The notes under the pieces were generated by a model. It was given only the letters and a program-made list of their open reading frames with translations, was not told the origin of the DNA and made no database searches. The position numbers and the translations under genes are program-made. Below are positions 39,648 through 48,196 of a DNA stretch of 64,000 nt, one piece after another. The DNA comes from VRUE01 sp963703235 (lineage in GTDB: Bacteria > Actinomycetota > Thermoleophilia > Solirubrobacterales > 70-9). Each line of letters opens with the position of its first letter. The first letter of the stretch is position 1. The stretch spans positions 186,001 to 250,000 of the forward strand of contig OY969802.1 of the NCBI GenBank assembly GCA_963703235.1. The letters run 5' to 3'.

Positions 39648-40781
39648 GTGTCAAGCGTCTCGATCCGGCCCGTTCGCACCCGGCGCGAGTTGAAGCGCTT
39701 CGTCAAGGTTCCCTTCGGCCTCCACCGCGAGCACCCGCAGTGGGTGCCGCCGCTGATCTACGAGCGGATGCAGTTCCTCGACCGCGAGAAGAACCCCTAC
39801 TTCGAGCACGCCGAAGCGGAGTACTTCCTCGCCGAACGCGACGGCGAGCCGGTCGGCCGGATCAGCGCCCAGATCGACCGGCGCTGGGACGAGTTCCAGG
39901 GTGGCAGCGACGGCATGTTTGGCTTCTTCGAGACGGTCGAGGACGGCGAGGTGGCGCGGGCGCTGCTCGGCGCCGCCGAGGACTGGCTGCGCGCGCGTGG
40001 CCGCCGGCGGCTGCTGGGGCCGATGGACTTCACCACCAACGACGAGCTGGGGATCTTGATCGAGGGCTTCGAGCTGCGGCCGATGATCCTGCAGCCGTGG
40101 CACCCGCCCTTCTATCGCGAGCTGATCGAGGAGCGCGGCTACGCCAAGGCGATGGACCTCCTGATGTGGTACCTGGAGCTGGGCAAGCTGAAGGAAGGCG
40201 ACCAGTTCGCGCCCGAGATCCACGCCGCCGCCGAGAAGGCGCTCGACGACGAAGGGATCTCGATCCGCAACATCGACAAGCGCAACCTGTCGCGGGAGAT
40301 GCGCAGCTTCACCGAGGTCTACAACGAGGCCTGGTCGAAGAACTGGGGTTTCGTGCCGGCGACCGACGCCGAGGTCGAGTTCCACGCCAAGCTGCTGAAG
40401 CAGGTGATCGACGAGGACTGGGGCTTCATCGCCGAGAAGGACGGCGAGGCGGTGGGGGTCGCCTTCACCCTGCCCGACGTCAACCAGGCGATGGCGAAGA
40501 CGGGGGGGCGGCTGCTTCCCCTCGGCTGGCTGCGCTTCCTGCTGGCCAGGCGACGGATCGACCGGGTGCGGGTCTTCGCCCTCGGCGTCAAGCACGAGTA
40601 CCGCCACAGCGGCGTCGCCGCCGGGCTCTATCTCAAGCACCTCGAGGCCGCATCGCCCGACGGCGTCCCGGCCGGCGAGACCGGCTGGATCCTCGAGACC
40701 AACGAGCCGATGAACCGGGCGATGGAGGGGATGGGCGGCAAGGTCGTCAAGCGCTACCGGATCTACGAGCGTGCCTTGTAG
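39648..40781 (+). CDS. GNAT-fold acyltransferase, bacterial ceramide synthase (bCerS)-like
   Basis: 377 residues. N-terminal part LHREHPQWVPPLIYERMQFL, KNPYFEHAEAEYFLAERDGE, VGRISAQIDRRWDEF and GPMDFTTNDELGILIEGFE; C-terminal GNAT fold with VRVFALGVKHEYRHSGVAAG (acyl-CoA-binding loop) and ETGWILETNEPMNRAM. This two-part layout resembles the family that includes Caulobacter bCerS, often mis-annotated as dATP pyrophosphohydrolase. With the divergent serine-palmitoyltransferase-like gene it suggests dihydroceramide formation. The family call is from memory; a plain GNAT enzyme is the alternative. Confidence 0.6.
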   Translation: MSSVSIRPVRTRRELKRFVKVPFGLHREHPQWVPPLIYERMQFLDREKNPYFEHAEAEYFLAERDGEPVGRISAQIDRRWDEFQGGSDGMFGFFETVEDGEVARALLGAAEDWLRARGRRRLLGPMDFTTNDELGILIEGFELRPMILQPWHPPFYRELIEERGYAKAMDLLMWYLELGKLKEGDQFAPEIHAAAEKALDDEGISIRNIDKRNLSREMRSFTEVYNEAWSKNWGFVPATDAEVEFHAKLLKQVIDEDWGFIAEKDGEAVGVAFTLPDVNQAMAKTGGRLLPLGWLRFLLARRRIDRVRVFALGVKHEYRHSGVAAGLYLKHLEAASPDGVPAGETGWILETNEPMNRAMEGMGGKVVKRYRIYERAL

Positions 40782-40836
40782 GCCGCACGTTCCGCGGTTT
40801 ACGTAACTCCTTGCCGGGGCCGCCGGACGCCCTCGC

Positions 40837-40842
40837 TAGAGT
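40837..40842 (+). promoter_or_regulatory. -10 box of small-protein/glycosylase operon
   Basis: TAGAGT, 7 bases before GTG 40850; leaderless spacing. Confidence 0.45.
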
Positions 40843-40849
40843 CGCGGGG

Positions 40850-41119
40850 GTGAGCGATATGGAGCTCGAGCCGGTCCGCGTCCGCGTTTTGCCCCGCGAA
40901 GAGTCGGGGCCGCTCGTCATTCGCGGCGAGGCGCGCACCGCTGCGATAGCGGCCGCCGGTGGCGTCCTGGCGGGAGCGGCGACGGTCGTCGCGGTGCGGG
41001 CGGTCAGCGCGGTTGCCTCGCGCAAGCGCTCGGGCCGGTCGCTGGGTCGCCGCGAGCGCCCGGCGAAGATCGTCGCCAGCCGCTCCTTCATGGTCGACGT
41101 TCACCTGCTCGGCAGGTGA
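40850..41119 (+). CDS. 89-residue membrane-associated protein, unknown function
   Basis: One hydrophobic Ala/Val segment (AAAGGVLAGAATVVAVRAV) between an acidic N-terminus and a basic Arg/Ser tail (KRSGRSLGRRERPAKIVASR). GTG 40850 fits the -10 box; ATG 40859 is possible. Its GTGA stop overlap couples it to the DNA glycosylase gene. Not recognised. Confidence 0.6.
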   Translation: MSDMELEPVRVRVLPREESGPLVIRGEARTAAIAAAGGVLAGAATVVAVRAVSAVASRKRSGRSLGRRERPAKIVASRSFMVDVHLLGR

Positions 41120-42024
41120 ACCCGTTCGAAGTAGAGGTGCGGCCGCCGTCGCCGTTCCGGATTCCCGCCTACGGCGGCGAGGACCGGGTGATGCGCGTGG
41201 ACGGCGGCGTCGCCACGCGGCTGCTCCACGTCGAAGGGAGCCCCGTCCTGACCCGCGCCTGGCAGCGGCGCGACGGTCCGGTGGCGCTGCGGGCCGAGGC
41301 GGTCGACCCGGCCACGATCGCGCCGCCGCGCTCGATCCCGACGCGGGAGCCGCGACGGGCCGGGCCGGTTGAGCTGCGGACGGCGGTCGAGCGGATGCGC
41401 TTCGCCCTCGGCGTCGACGACGACCTCGCCGACTTCTTCCGCCGCTTCCGCCGCGACCCGTTGCTGGGGCCGCTGCTGCGCCGCGCCCCGCACCGGCGCC
41501 CGCTCCGCCGTCCCTGGCCCTGGGAGGCGTTGGCCTGGGCGATCGTCAAGCAGCTGATCGAATCCGGCCGCGCGGCCCGCATCCAGCGTCGCATCGTCGG
41601 CCGCTGGGGCCCGCGGATGGGTCGCGAACGCGGAGCGCTGCGCGACGTCCCCGCCCCCGACCTGATCGCCAGCCGGGCGCCGGCCGAGCTGCAGTCGATG
41701 GACCTCTCGGCCGCCCGCGCGATTGCCCTGCGCGCCGTCGCTCGCGAGATCGCCGTCGGCCGCTGCGACCCCGCCGACCCCGCCGCCGACCGGCGCCTGC
41801 TCGCCGTCCCCGAGATCGGCCCCTGGACCGTCCAGTGTCTGGGCCTGTTCGGCCGCGGCGACGCCGACTCGCTGCCGGCCGGCGACCTGATCTACCTGAA
41901 GCTGGTCGGGCGGCTGGCCCGGCTCGGCCGCCGCGCCACCGTGGCGGAGGTCGAGGAGTTCTTCGCGCCCTACGCGCCATATCGGGGCTTGGCAGCCTCG
42001 TGGGCGGTAGGTCTGTACAGATAG
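41116..42024 (+). CDS. DNA-3-methyladenine glycosylase (AlkA-like, HhH-GPD)
   Basis: 302 residues. The helix-hairpin-helix is LLAVPEIGPWTVQCL and the catalytic Asp is in LPAGDLIYLKLVG. The N-terminal ~110 residues form an AlkA-type beta domain. Removes alkylated bases from DNA. The four-Cys iron-sulphur loop of EndoIII is absent, as expected for AlkA. Starts at a GTG that overlaps the stop of the 89-residue gene. A second alkylation-repair-like gene is at 9 kb. Confidence 0.83.
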   Translation: MNPFEVEVRPPSPFRIPAYGGEDRVMRVDGGVATRLLHVEGSPVLTRAWQRRDGPVALRAEAVDPATIAPPRSIPTREPRRAGPVELRTAVERMRFALGVDDDLADFFRRFRRDPLLGPLLRRAPHRRPLRRPWPWEALAWAIVKQLIESGRAARIQRRIVGRWGPRMGRERGALRDVPAPDLIASRAPAELQSMDLSAARAIALRAVAREIAVGRCDPADPAADRRLLAVPEIGPWTVQCLGLFGRGDADSLPAGDLIYLKLVGRLARLGRRATVAEVEEFFAPYAPYRGLAASWAVGLYR

Positions 42025-42073
42025 TCGTCTTGTACGGATAAAGGAACCCGGCGAGCGGTCGATCAATGCTGCG

Positions 42074-44368
42074 ATGGCGCGCAGCGACCAAGGCGACGGC
42101 TGGCCCGAGGAGCGGGTCACCGAGTTCCTCGACGAGATCTCCTCGGCGGGCGACGACTACCGCCGCCTGATCGAGCGGTTGCCGGCGATCGTCTATTCCT
42201 GCGAGCTGGGGGAGCAGGGGCGCTGGCGCTACGTCAGCCCTCAGATCGAGGACATCCTCGGCTACAGCCCGGAGGAATGGATGGCGAACCCGGAGCTGTG
42301 GGCGCGGCAGCTGCATCCCGGCGACCGCCAGCGCGTGCTCGAGCAGGAGACCAGCAAGGGGGCCGGCGACGGCACCGGACCGCCGATCGACTACCGCCTG
42401 CTGACCCGCGACGGCGACGTCGTCTGGATCCTCGACGAGGCGGTGCTGGAGCCCGAGGAGGACGGGACCCTCGTCTGGCACGGGGTCCTCTACGACATCA
42501 CCGAGCGCAAACTCGCCGAGCAGGAGCTGCGCCGTGCCGCCGCCCAGCAGGCGACCGTGGCGCGGCTGGGCAGGCAGGCGCTGCAGGACTGCGACCCGGT
42601 CAAGCTGCGGGAAAAAGCGGTGGCGCTGTTGACCGAGATCGAGGGCGTCGAGGCGGCGTGTGTGTGGGAGGCGGGCCGTGAAGGACGGCGCCTGCACTTG
42701 CGCGCCGGTCTGGAAGGGAGGGCGTTCGACGCCGAGCATCGCGCCTCGGCAGCCCGCGACTCGCACGCCGGCGCCGCACTCGACTCGGGGCTGCACGTGA
42801 TCGTCGACGACTGGTCCGCGGAGCGGCGTTTCTCGATGCCGCCGGCGCTGCGGGCGCTGGAGATCCGCAGCAGCCTCGCGGTCCCGATCGCCGGCGCCGA
42901 GCGCCCCTTCGGCGTCCTCGACATCCACTCGACCGAGCCCTCCCGCTTCACGCCGGGCGACGTCCACTTCGCCCAGGCCTCCGCCAACGTCCTCGCCGAC
43001 GCGCTCGAGCGCCACACCGCCGACGAGGCGCTGCGCCACCGCGTCCTCCACGACTCGCTCACCGGGCTGCCCAACCGACTCAGCTTCATCGACTCGCTGC
43101 GCGACGCGCTGCGGCGCGGGACCGCCTCGGGCTCGCCCGTCGGCGTCCTCTTCCTCGACCTCGACCACTTCAAGCTGATCAACGACAGCACCGGCCACCA
43201 TGCCGGCGACGAGCTGCTGCGGGCGATCGCCCCCCGCCTGCGGGCCCACCTGCGCCCCGGCGACATCGTCGCCCGCTTCGGCGGCGACGAGTTCGGCGTC
43301 CTCGTCGACCGTCTCGCCGACGAGGAGGAGGCGATGGCGATCGCCGACCGCGTCGCCGACGCCTTCACCGAGCCCTACTCGATGGGCGGCGCCGACCACT
43401 TCGTCACCGCCAGTATCGGCGTCGCCGTCGCCCGCCCAGCCGGCCGCGAGCCGATCGACGCCGAGCTGCTGATTCGCGACGCCGACGCCGCCATGTACAG
43501 AGCGAAGGAACGGGGCCGCGGCCGCTGCGAGATGTTCGACGCCGAGATGCGGGCGCGGGCGGTGCGCCGGCTCGAGGTCGAGCGCGAGCTGCGCCACGCC
43601 CTCGATCGCGACGAGTTGGAGCTGCGCTACCAGCCGGTGGTGGCGCTCGGCAACGGCGAGATCGTCGGGCTCGAGGCGCTGGTGCGCTGGCGCCACCCGG
43701 AGCGGGGAATCCTCGACCCGGGCGAGTTCATGGAGGTCGCCGAGGACAGCGGCCTGATCGAGCCGATCGGACGCTGGGTGCAGGAAACCGCCTGCCGGCA
43801 GGCGCTCGGCTGGCACGACCTGCGCCCCGACAAGCGGCCGCTCGACATCTCGGTCAACCTCTCGGCGCGCCAGGTCGCCCACCGCGACCTGGCCGGCTCG
43901 GTCGAGGAGATCCTCGCCGGCACCGGCCTCGACCCGGTCAACCTGAAGCTGGAGGTGACCGAGAGCGCCCTGGTCGAAGAGTCGGCCAGGGCCACCGCGA
44001 CCCTGAAGAGCCTCAGTGAGATGGGCATTCGCCTCGTCCTCGACGACTTCGGCACCGGCTACTCCTCGCTCGCCTACCTCAACCGCTTCCCCTTCGACGC
44101 GCTCAAGATCGACCGCTCGTTCATCGACGGGCTGGGGATCGAACAGGAGCGGACCGCGATCGTCGAGGCGGTGATCGGGATGGCCCGTGCCCTCTCGCTC
44201 GACGCGATCGCCGAGGGGGTCGAGAACGAGGTGCAGCTGGCCGAGCTGCGGCGGCTCGACTGCGACTACGGCCAGGGCCACCTCTTCTCGCGACCGCTCG
44301 CACCCGAGCAGGTCACGAACCTGCTGCGCGACGGCAGCTTCGAGCTACTCGGGAATGCTGCCCGGTAG
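42074..44368 (+). CDS. PAS-GAF-GGDEF-EAL c-di-GMP signalling protein
   Basis: 764 residues, no membrane segment. PAS domain (about 25-150; RYVSPQIEDILGYSPEEW, WHGVLYDITERK), GAF domain (about 170-310), GGDEF (320-485; intact active site RFGGDEFGVL and DLDHFKLINDSTGHHAGD), EAL (500-745; GLEALVRWRHP, NLSARQ, DDFGTGYSSLAYLNRF, EGVENE). Both catalytic motifs are intact, so synthesis and breakdown of c-di-GMP are both possible, set by the sensor domains. Its 3' end overlaps the convergent ABC gene by 24 bases. Confidence 0.92.
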   Translation: MARSDQGDGWPEERVTEFLDEISSAGDDYRRLIERLPAIVYSCELGEQGRWRYVSPQIEDILGYSPEEWMANPELWARQLHPGDRQRVLEQETSKGAGDGTGPPIDYRLLTRDGDVVWILDEAVLEPEEDGTLVWHGVLYDITERKLAEQELRRAAAQQATVARLGRQALQDCDPVKLREKAVALLTEIEGVEAACVWEAGREGRRLHLRAGLEGRAFDAEHRASAARDSHAGAALDSGLHVIVDDWSAERRFSMPPALRALEIRSSLAVPIAGAERPFGVLDIHSTEPSRFTPGDVHFAQASANVLADALERHTADEALRHRVLHDSLTGLPNRLSFIDSLRDALRRGTASGSPVGVLFLDLDHFKLINDSTGHHAGDELLRAIAPRLRAHLRPGDIVARFGGDEFGVLVDRLADEEEAMAIADRVADAFTEPYSMGGADHFVTASIGVAVARPAGREPIDAELLIRDADAAMYRAKERGRGRCEMFDAEMRARAVRRLEVERELRHALDRDELELRYQPVVALGNGEIVGLEALVRWRHPERGILDPGEFMEVAEDSGLIEPIGRWVQETACRQALGWHDLRPDKRPLDISVNLSARQVAHRDLAGSVEEILAGTGLDPVNLKLEVTESALVEESARATATLKSLSEMGIRLVLDDFGTGYSSLAYLNRFPFDALKIDRSFIDGLGIEQERTAIVEAVIGMARALSLDAIAEGVENEVQLAELRRLDCDYGQGHLFSRPLAPEQVTNLLRDGSFELLGNAAR

Positions 44369-45376
44369 GTAGTCGTTGCTGAGCACTTCGGCCGGCGTCG
44401 GTCGGCTGGAGATGAGGCCGTTTTCCCGCATCCACTCGACGAAGGCCTGCCACGCGGCGGGATCCATGCGAGCGCTGGTGGCGAGCAGCGGCAGCGTCGC
44501 ATCGACCTCGGCCCGGGTCAGTTTCGGATCGAGGTCGCGGTTGGCTTCGACCAGGGCATCGGTCACTGCGCCCGGGCTTTTCACCGCGGCCGCCGTTCCA
44601 CGCTCCAGCGCGGCCAGGAAGAGTCGGACCGCGTCGTCGTCCTCTTCGAGGCTCTCCCGGTTCGCGACCAGGACCAGCTCGTCGTAGGTCGGGACGCCGA
44701 GCCGGTCGACCGGGGTGACGACCGGGTTCTTGCCGCGCTGGCGCAGGTCGACGCCCTCGACGTTGCGGAAGCCGCCGAGCATGGCCTGGGCGCGGCCGCC
44801 GACGATCGCCGGCAGCAGGCCGTAGCCGACGTTGACCGTCTCGACATCGTCCGGCGAGAGGTTGGCGCGGGCGAGGATCGTCTCCAGGTAGGCGTCCTGG
44901 TAGGGGATGCCGGCGGTCGCGATCGTCTTGCCGCGCAGGCCGGCGATGCCGCCGATCTTCGACTCCTGCAGCCAGATCATCGAGGTCAACGGACGGTTGA
45001 CCAAGGCGCCGACCGCGACCACGTCGAGGCCCTTCTCGTGGGCGAGCAGAACCTCGGGCTCGTAGGAGATCGCCAGGTCGGTGCGTCCCGCGGCGACCTG
45101 CTTGATCGGCGCCGCCGGGTCGGAGGGGGTCTGGATCGAGACGTCGAGGCCGGCTTCCTCGAAGTAGCCGAGTTTCTCCGCCATGTAGATCCCGGCGTGG
45201 TCGGGGTTGGGGTAGAAGTCGAGCGTCAGGCTGAACGGCTGCGCCTCGCCGCTGCCGTCCTCGCTCTTCTCGCCGCAGGCGCTGAGGGTGAGGGCGAGGC
45301 CGACAGCAAGGAAGAGCATCGCCATGAAGGCGAAGCGCGATCGGCGGGGCGTCGTCACTGCGTGGCTGTCGTTCAT
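44345..45376 (-). CDS. ABC transporter substrate-binding lipoprotein (NMT1/THI5-like, ThiY type)
   Basis: 343 residues. Lipobox LTLSAC. FSLTLDFYPNPDHAGIYMAE and KLGYFEEAGLDVSIQTPSDPA are typical of NMT1/THI5-like binding proteins, as is AAGRTDLAISYEPEVLLA. The DFYPNPDHAGIY pattern is that of ThiY, which binds the thiamin pyrimidine precursor formylaminopyrimidine. Two more ABC genes lie upstream on the same strand. No TPP riboswitch seen upstream, so the substrate stays a prediction. Confidence 0.82.
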   Translation of the reverse strand: MNDSHAVTTPRRSRFAFMAMLFLAVGLALTLSACGEKSEDGSGEAQPFSLTLDFYPNPDHAGIYMAEKLGYFEEAGLDVSIQTPSDPAAPIKQVAAGRTDLAISYEPEVLLAHEKGLDVVAVGALVNRPLTSMIWLQESKIGGIAGLRGKTIATAGIPYQDAYLETILARANLSPDDVETVNVGYGLLPAIVGGRAQAMLGGFRNVEGVDLRQRGKNPVVTPVDRLGVPTYDELVLVANRESLEEDDDAVRLFLAALERGTAAAVKSPGAVTDALVEANRDLDPKLTRAEVDATLPLLATSARMDPAAWQAFVEWMRENGLISSRPTPAEVLSNDYLPGSIPE

Positions 45377-45406
45377 GCCTGCTTTCGGTCGGGGGAGAGT
45401 GGTGTT

Positions 45407-46156
45407 CTATCGCCAACGCACGACACGGCGCTCGGCGAGGGTGAGCAGGGCGAAGAGAGAGAGCGCGAGCGCTGCCAGCACGACGACGGCGGCAAACAGC
45501 CGCGCGGTCTCCAGCTGGGCGTTGTCCTGGAGGATCATGTGACCGAGACCGGAGTCGGAGCCGACCCACTCGCCGAAGATGGCGCCGATGGGGGCGATCA
45601 CGATGGCGATCCGGGCGCCGCTGAAGAAGTAGGGAAGCGCGGTCGGCGCCTCCACTCGTCGCAGGATCTGCCCACGCGAGGCGTCGAGAGTGCGCATCAT
45701 CTTCGTCGCCTCGGGGTCGGCGGAGCGCAGTCCGTCGAGGGTGCTGACGACGATCGGGAAGAAGCAGATCAGTGCCACGATCGCCAGCTTCGGGCCAATC
45801 CCGAACCCGAACCAGATGACGAGAATCGGAGCGATGACCAGGATCGGGATCGTCTGTGAGACGACGATCAGCGGGTAGAAGGCACGCCGCAGCGTCTCAG
45901 AGAGGTGGAGGACGACGGCGAAGCCCACACCTGCGGCTAGCGCGCAGAGAAAGCCGAGCAGGATCTCCTGCAGCGTCACCCAGGCGTTTTCGGCGAGCAG
46001 CGAGCGGCTCTGCCAAAGCGCCGTTGCGATTTCCGCTGGCGAAGGGACCAGGAACGGCTCCAGGCTGAGAGCGTCGGCGATTGCGCCCGTGGTCGCGGCA
46101 ATCTGCCAGACGCCGACAAGGGCGACGAGTACGAGGACCGGCAGAAAACGTCTCAT
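45407..46156 (-). CDS. ABC transporter permease (ThiX/SsuC-like)
   Basis: 249 residues, about six membrane segments. The EAA coupling loop is MMRTLDASRGQILRRVEAPT then ALPYFFSGARIA. GEWVGSDSGLGHMIL is conserved in SsuC/TauC/ThiX permeases. A GGAGG ribosome site precedes the ATG. Works with the binding protein 30 bases downstream and the ATPase 106 bases upstream. Confidence 0.85.
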   Translation of the reverse strand: MRRFLPVLVLVALVGVWQIAATTGAIADALSLEPFLVPSPAEIATALWQSRSLLAENAWVTLQEILLGFLCALAAGVGFAVVLHLSETLRRAFYPLIVVSQTIPILVIAPILVIWFGFGIGPKLAIVALICFFPIVVSTLDGLRSADPEATKMMRTLDASRGQILRRVEAPTALPYFFSGARIAIVIAPIGAIFGEWVGSDSGLGHMILQDNAQLETARLFAAVVVLAALALSLFALLTLAERRVVRWR

Positions 46157-46262
46157 CCCACCACCTCCATCGAGGGCGGTTGGACGAAGTCTGCGTTTGG
46201 CCCCTGTGAGGGGCTCAATGCAGGTCTCGCTGCCTCAGGAGCTCTCATGAGGACAGAAGATG

Positions 46263-47150
46263 TCATCGCGAGCCCTCGTGGAGGGCGGAGAGCGCCCGCT
46301 CGCGGGCGGCGACGAACTCGGGGTCGGTGACGGCTGCGTCGCGGTCGGGCGCCCGCGGCGCCGGCGCGCTCAGCTCGTCGACCACCCGTCCCGGTCGCGC
46401 CGAGAGCACGGCGACGCGGTCCGAGAGGTAGAGCGCCTCCTCGACGTCGTGGGTGACGAGGACGACCGTGCGCGGGTCCTGCTCCAGCGCTGTCGCCAGC
46501 CAGGCCTGCATCTCGGCCCGGGTGATCGCGTCGAGCGAGGCGAAGGGCTCGTCGAGCGCCAGCACCGGTTTGCCGGAGACGAGCGTGCGCAGGAAGGCGA
46601 CCCGCTGCCGCATGCCGCCGGACAGCTCGCCCGGCAGCGCCGCCTCGAAACCGGCCAGGCCGAAGCGCTCGAACAGCTGCCCCGCCTCGGCCCGTGCCCG
46701 GCGTCGACGGACACCGCGGTTGCGCAGCGCCAGCGCCGCGTTGTCGATCGCGCAGAGCCAGGGCAGCAGCATGTCGCGCTGCGGCATGAAGGCACAGCGG
46801 GCAAGGCGGTCGGCGGCCGCGCCGGCGCCGCCGACCTCGACCGCGCCGTCGCTCGGCTCCTGCAGGCCGCAGATCAACTCCAGCAGCGTCGACTTGCCGC
46901 AGCCCGACGGGCCGACCAGGCCGAGGACGCCATGGCTTGGTGCCTCAAGGTCCAGTTGCTCGATCGCCTCCAGCTCGCCATAGGCATGCCGCAGCCCCCG
47001 TACCGAGACGCCGACCGGACGAGCCGTGAGTTGAGCACCGTATGCGTCCTCAACTCGCGGCTCGTCCTGGTGGGCTTGGGGGTTTGCAGGCGATTGGGGA
47101 TCGCTGGCGAAATCGGTTGCTTCGCTGGTCACCTTGGTATCCTGGCGCAC
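46263..47150 (-). CDS. ABC transporter ATP-binding protein (ThiZ/SsuB-like) with palindrome-derived N-terminal segment
   Basis: 295 residues. Walker A GPSGCGKSTLLELICGL, Q-loop MPQRDMLLPW, signature ELSGGMRQRVAFLRTL, Walker B VLALDEPFASLD, switch VTHDVEEA. The normal domain begins at SVRGLRHAYGELEAI, about residue 46; residues before that contain DEPRVEDAYGAQLTARPV, encoded by palindrome family A copy 3. GTG 47150 has an AGGAG ribosome site 6 bases upstream; GTG 47132 is the alternative. No start codon lies between the palindrome and the ABC domain except CTG. Energises the ThiXY-like partners. Confidence 0.82.
   Translation of the reverse strand: MRQDTKVTSEATDFASDPQSPANPQAHQDEPRVEDAYGAQLTARPVGVSVRGLRHAYGELEAIEQLDLEAPSHGVLGLVGPSGCGKSTLLELICGLQEPSDGAVEVGGAGAAADRLARCAFMPQRDMLLPWLCAIDNAALALRNRGVRRRRARAEAGQLFERFGLAGFEAALPGELSGGMRQRVAFLRTLVSGKPVLALDEPFASLDAITRAEMQAWLATALEQDPRTVVLVTHDVEEALYLSDRVAVLSARPGRVVDELSAPAPRAPDRDAAVTDPEFVAARERALSALHEGSR
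47018..47066. repeat. Palindromic element family A, copy 3 (decayed, in coding sequence)
   Basis: Left arm GACGAGCCGTGAGTTGAGC then ACC is identical to copy 2; the right arm (47045-47066) has three to four mismatches and the loop is GTATG. It lies inside the N-terminal coding part of the ThiZ-like ATPase gene and is read without a stop. Confidence 0.75.
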
Positions 47151-47206
47151 TCCGCGCTCCTGACCAAAGCAGTCAGGAAAGTCGATAAGCAACGCGCGGC
47201 AACGAC

Positions 47207-48154
47207 GTGGACCCGGCAATCATCATTTTCGGCTTCGGCATCGGAGCGATGGTCGGCATGACCGGCATGGGTGGGGGAACCCTGATGACGCCGCTGCTGA
47301 TCCTGCTCTTCGGGGTCAAGCCGGTGACCGCGATCGGCACCGACATCTTCTACGCGGCGGTGACCAAGACGGTCGGCGGTTGGCGGCACCTGCGGATGGG
47401 CACCGTCAACATGGGCCTCTCGCTGTGGCTTGCCGCCGGCAGCGTGCCGGCCTCGGTCGCCGGTGTCTGGGCGATCTCGATCCTGCAGAGCAAGATCGGC
47501 GAAGAGAAGCTCGACTCGCTCGTCTACGCGCTGCTCGGCGGCACCCTGCTGATGGTGGGGATCATCACCCTGGCGCGGGCGCTGATCCTCAGCAACCTGA
47601 TCGAGGAGCGCGAGGACTTCGAGATCAAGCGCCGCCACAAGGTCGCCGCGGTCGCAATCGGCGCCACCACCGGCTTCGTGATCGGCATCACCTCGGCCGG
47701 CTCGGGCACGGTGATCGCGATCCTGCTGATCGCGGTCTTCCGCCTGGCGCCGCGCAAGGTCGTCGGGACCGACGTCTTCCACGCCGCGATCCTGCTCTGG
47801 GCGGCTGGAATCGCCCACTGGGTCGGCGGCAACGTCGACTTCGTCCTCGCCGGCAACATCCTGCTCGGCTCGATTCCGGGTGTCGTCGTCGGCGCCCACT
47901 TCGCCAGCCGGGCGCCGGTCGGCTTCCTGCGCACCGCACTCGGCGTCGTCCTCGTCGCCTCCGGCATCGTCACCGTGCAGAAGGGCGATCCCCTGGTCTG
48001 GCCGATCGCCGCCGCCGTCGCCGGCATCGGCCTGGCGCTGCTGATCTGGTTCCCGCGCTGGTGGTCGGCGCGCCGGGCCGAACGCGAAGCGGAGGAAGCC
48101 GAGGGGCCGCCGCACGACCGGTCGGGCGAGCTGGCGCCAGAGACGATCGGTTAG
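47207..48154 (+). CDS. TauE/SafE-family sulfite exporter-like permease
   Basis: 315 residues, about eight membrane segments. Two halves each start with the family's Gly-rich signature: VGMTGMGGGTLMTPLLIL and IGITSAGSGTVIAILLI, with KPVTAIGTDIFYAAVTK and APRKVVGTDVFHAAIL as the paired VGTD motifs. Exports sulfite or sulfonate-type anions in known cases. GTG start. An Rrf2-type regulator follows after 42 bases. Divergent from the ThiXYZ-like operon, 56 bases apart. Confidence 0.87.
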   Translation: MDPAIIIFGFGIGAMVGMTGMGGGTLMTPLLILLFGVKPVTAIGTDIFYAAVTKTVGGWRHLRMGTVNMGLSLWLAAGSVPASVAGVWAISILQSKIGEEKLDSLVYALLGGTLLMVGIITLARALILSNLIEEREDFEIKRRHKVAAVAIGATTGFVIGITSAGSGTVIAILLIAVFRLAPRKVVGTDVFHAAILLWAAGIAHWVGGNVDFVLAGNILLGSIPGVVVGAHFASRAPVGFLRTALGVVLVASGIVTVQKGDPLVWPIAAAVAGIGLALLIWFPRWWSARRAEREAEEAEGPPHDRSGELAPETIG

Positions 48155-48183
48155 CCAGTCGCCCCGGCGGGAGAGGCGATTGA

Positions 48184-48189
48184 TTAACT
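48184..48189 (+). promoter_or_regulatory. -10 box of Rrf2 regulator gene
   Basis: TTAACT, 7 bases before ATG 48197, within an AT-rich stretch; leaderless spacing. Confidence 0.45.
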
Positions 48190-48196
48190 CCTTCAT

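Noticed and set aside
41546..44281. Long antisense reading frame (over 900 codons) opposite the GGDEF-EAL gene
   Set aside because: The sense strand encodes a complete PAS-GAF-GGDEF-EAL protein with intact motifs; long antisense frames are expected at this GC content, and the antisense translation is Arg/Gly/Val-rich with no motif.
46157..47206. TPP riboswitch upstream of the ThiXYZ-like transporter genes
   Set aside because: I looked for the CTGAGA...ACCTGA pattern on the minus strand between the genes and upstream of the ATPase and did not find it; the upstream gap is also too short.
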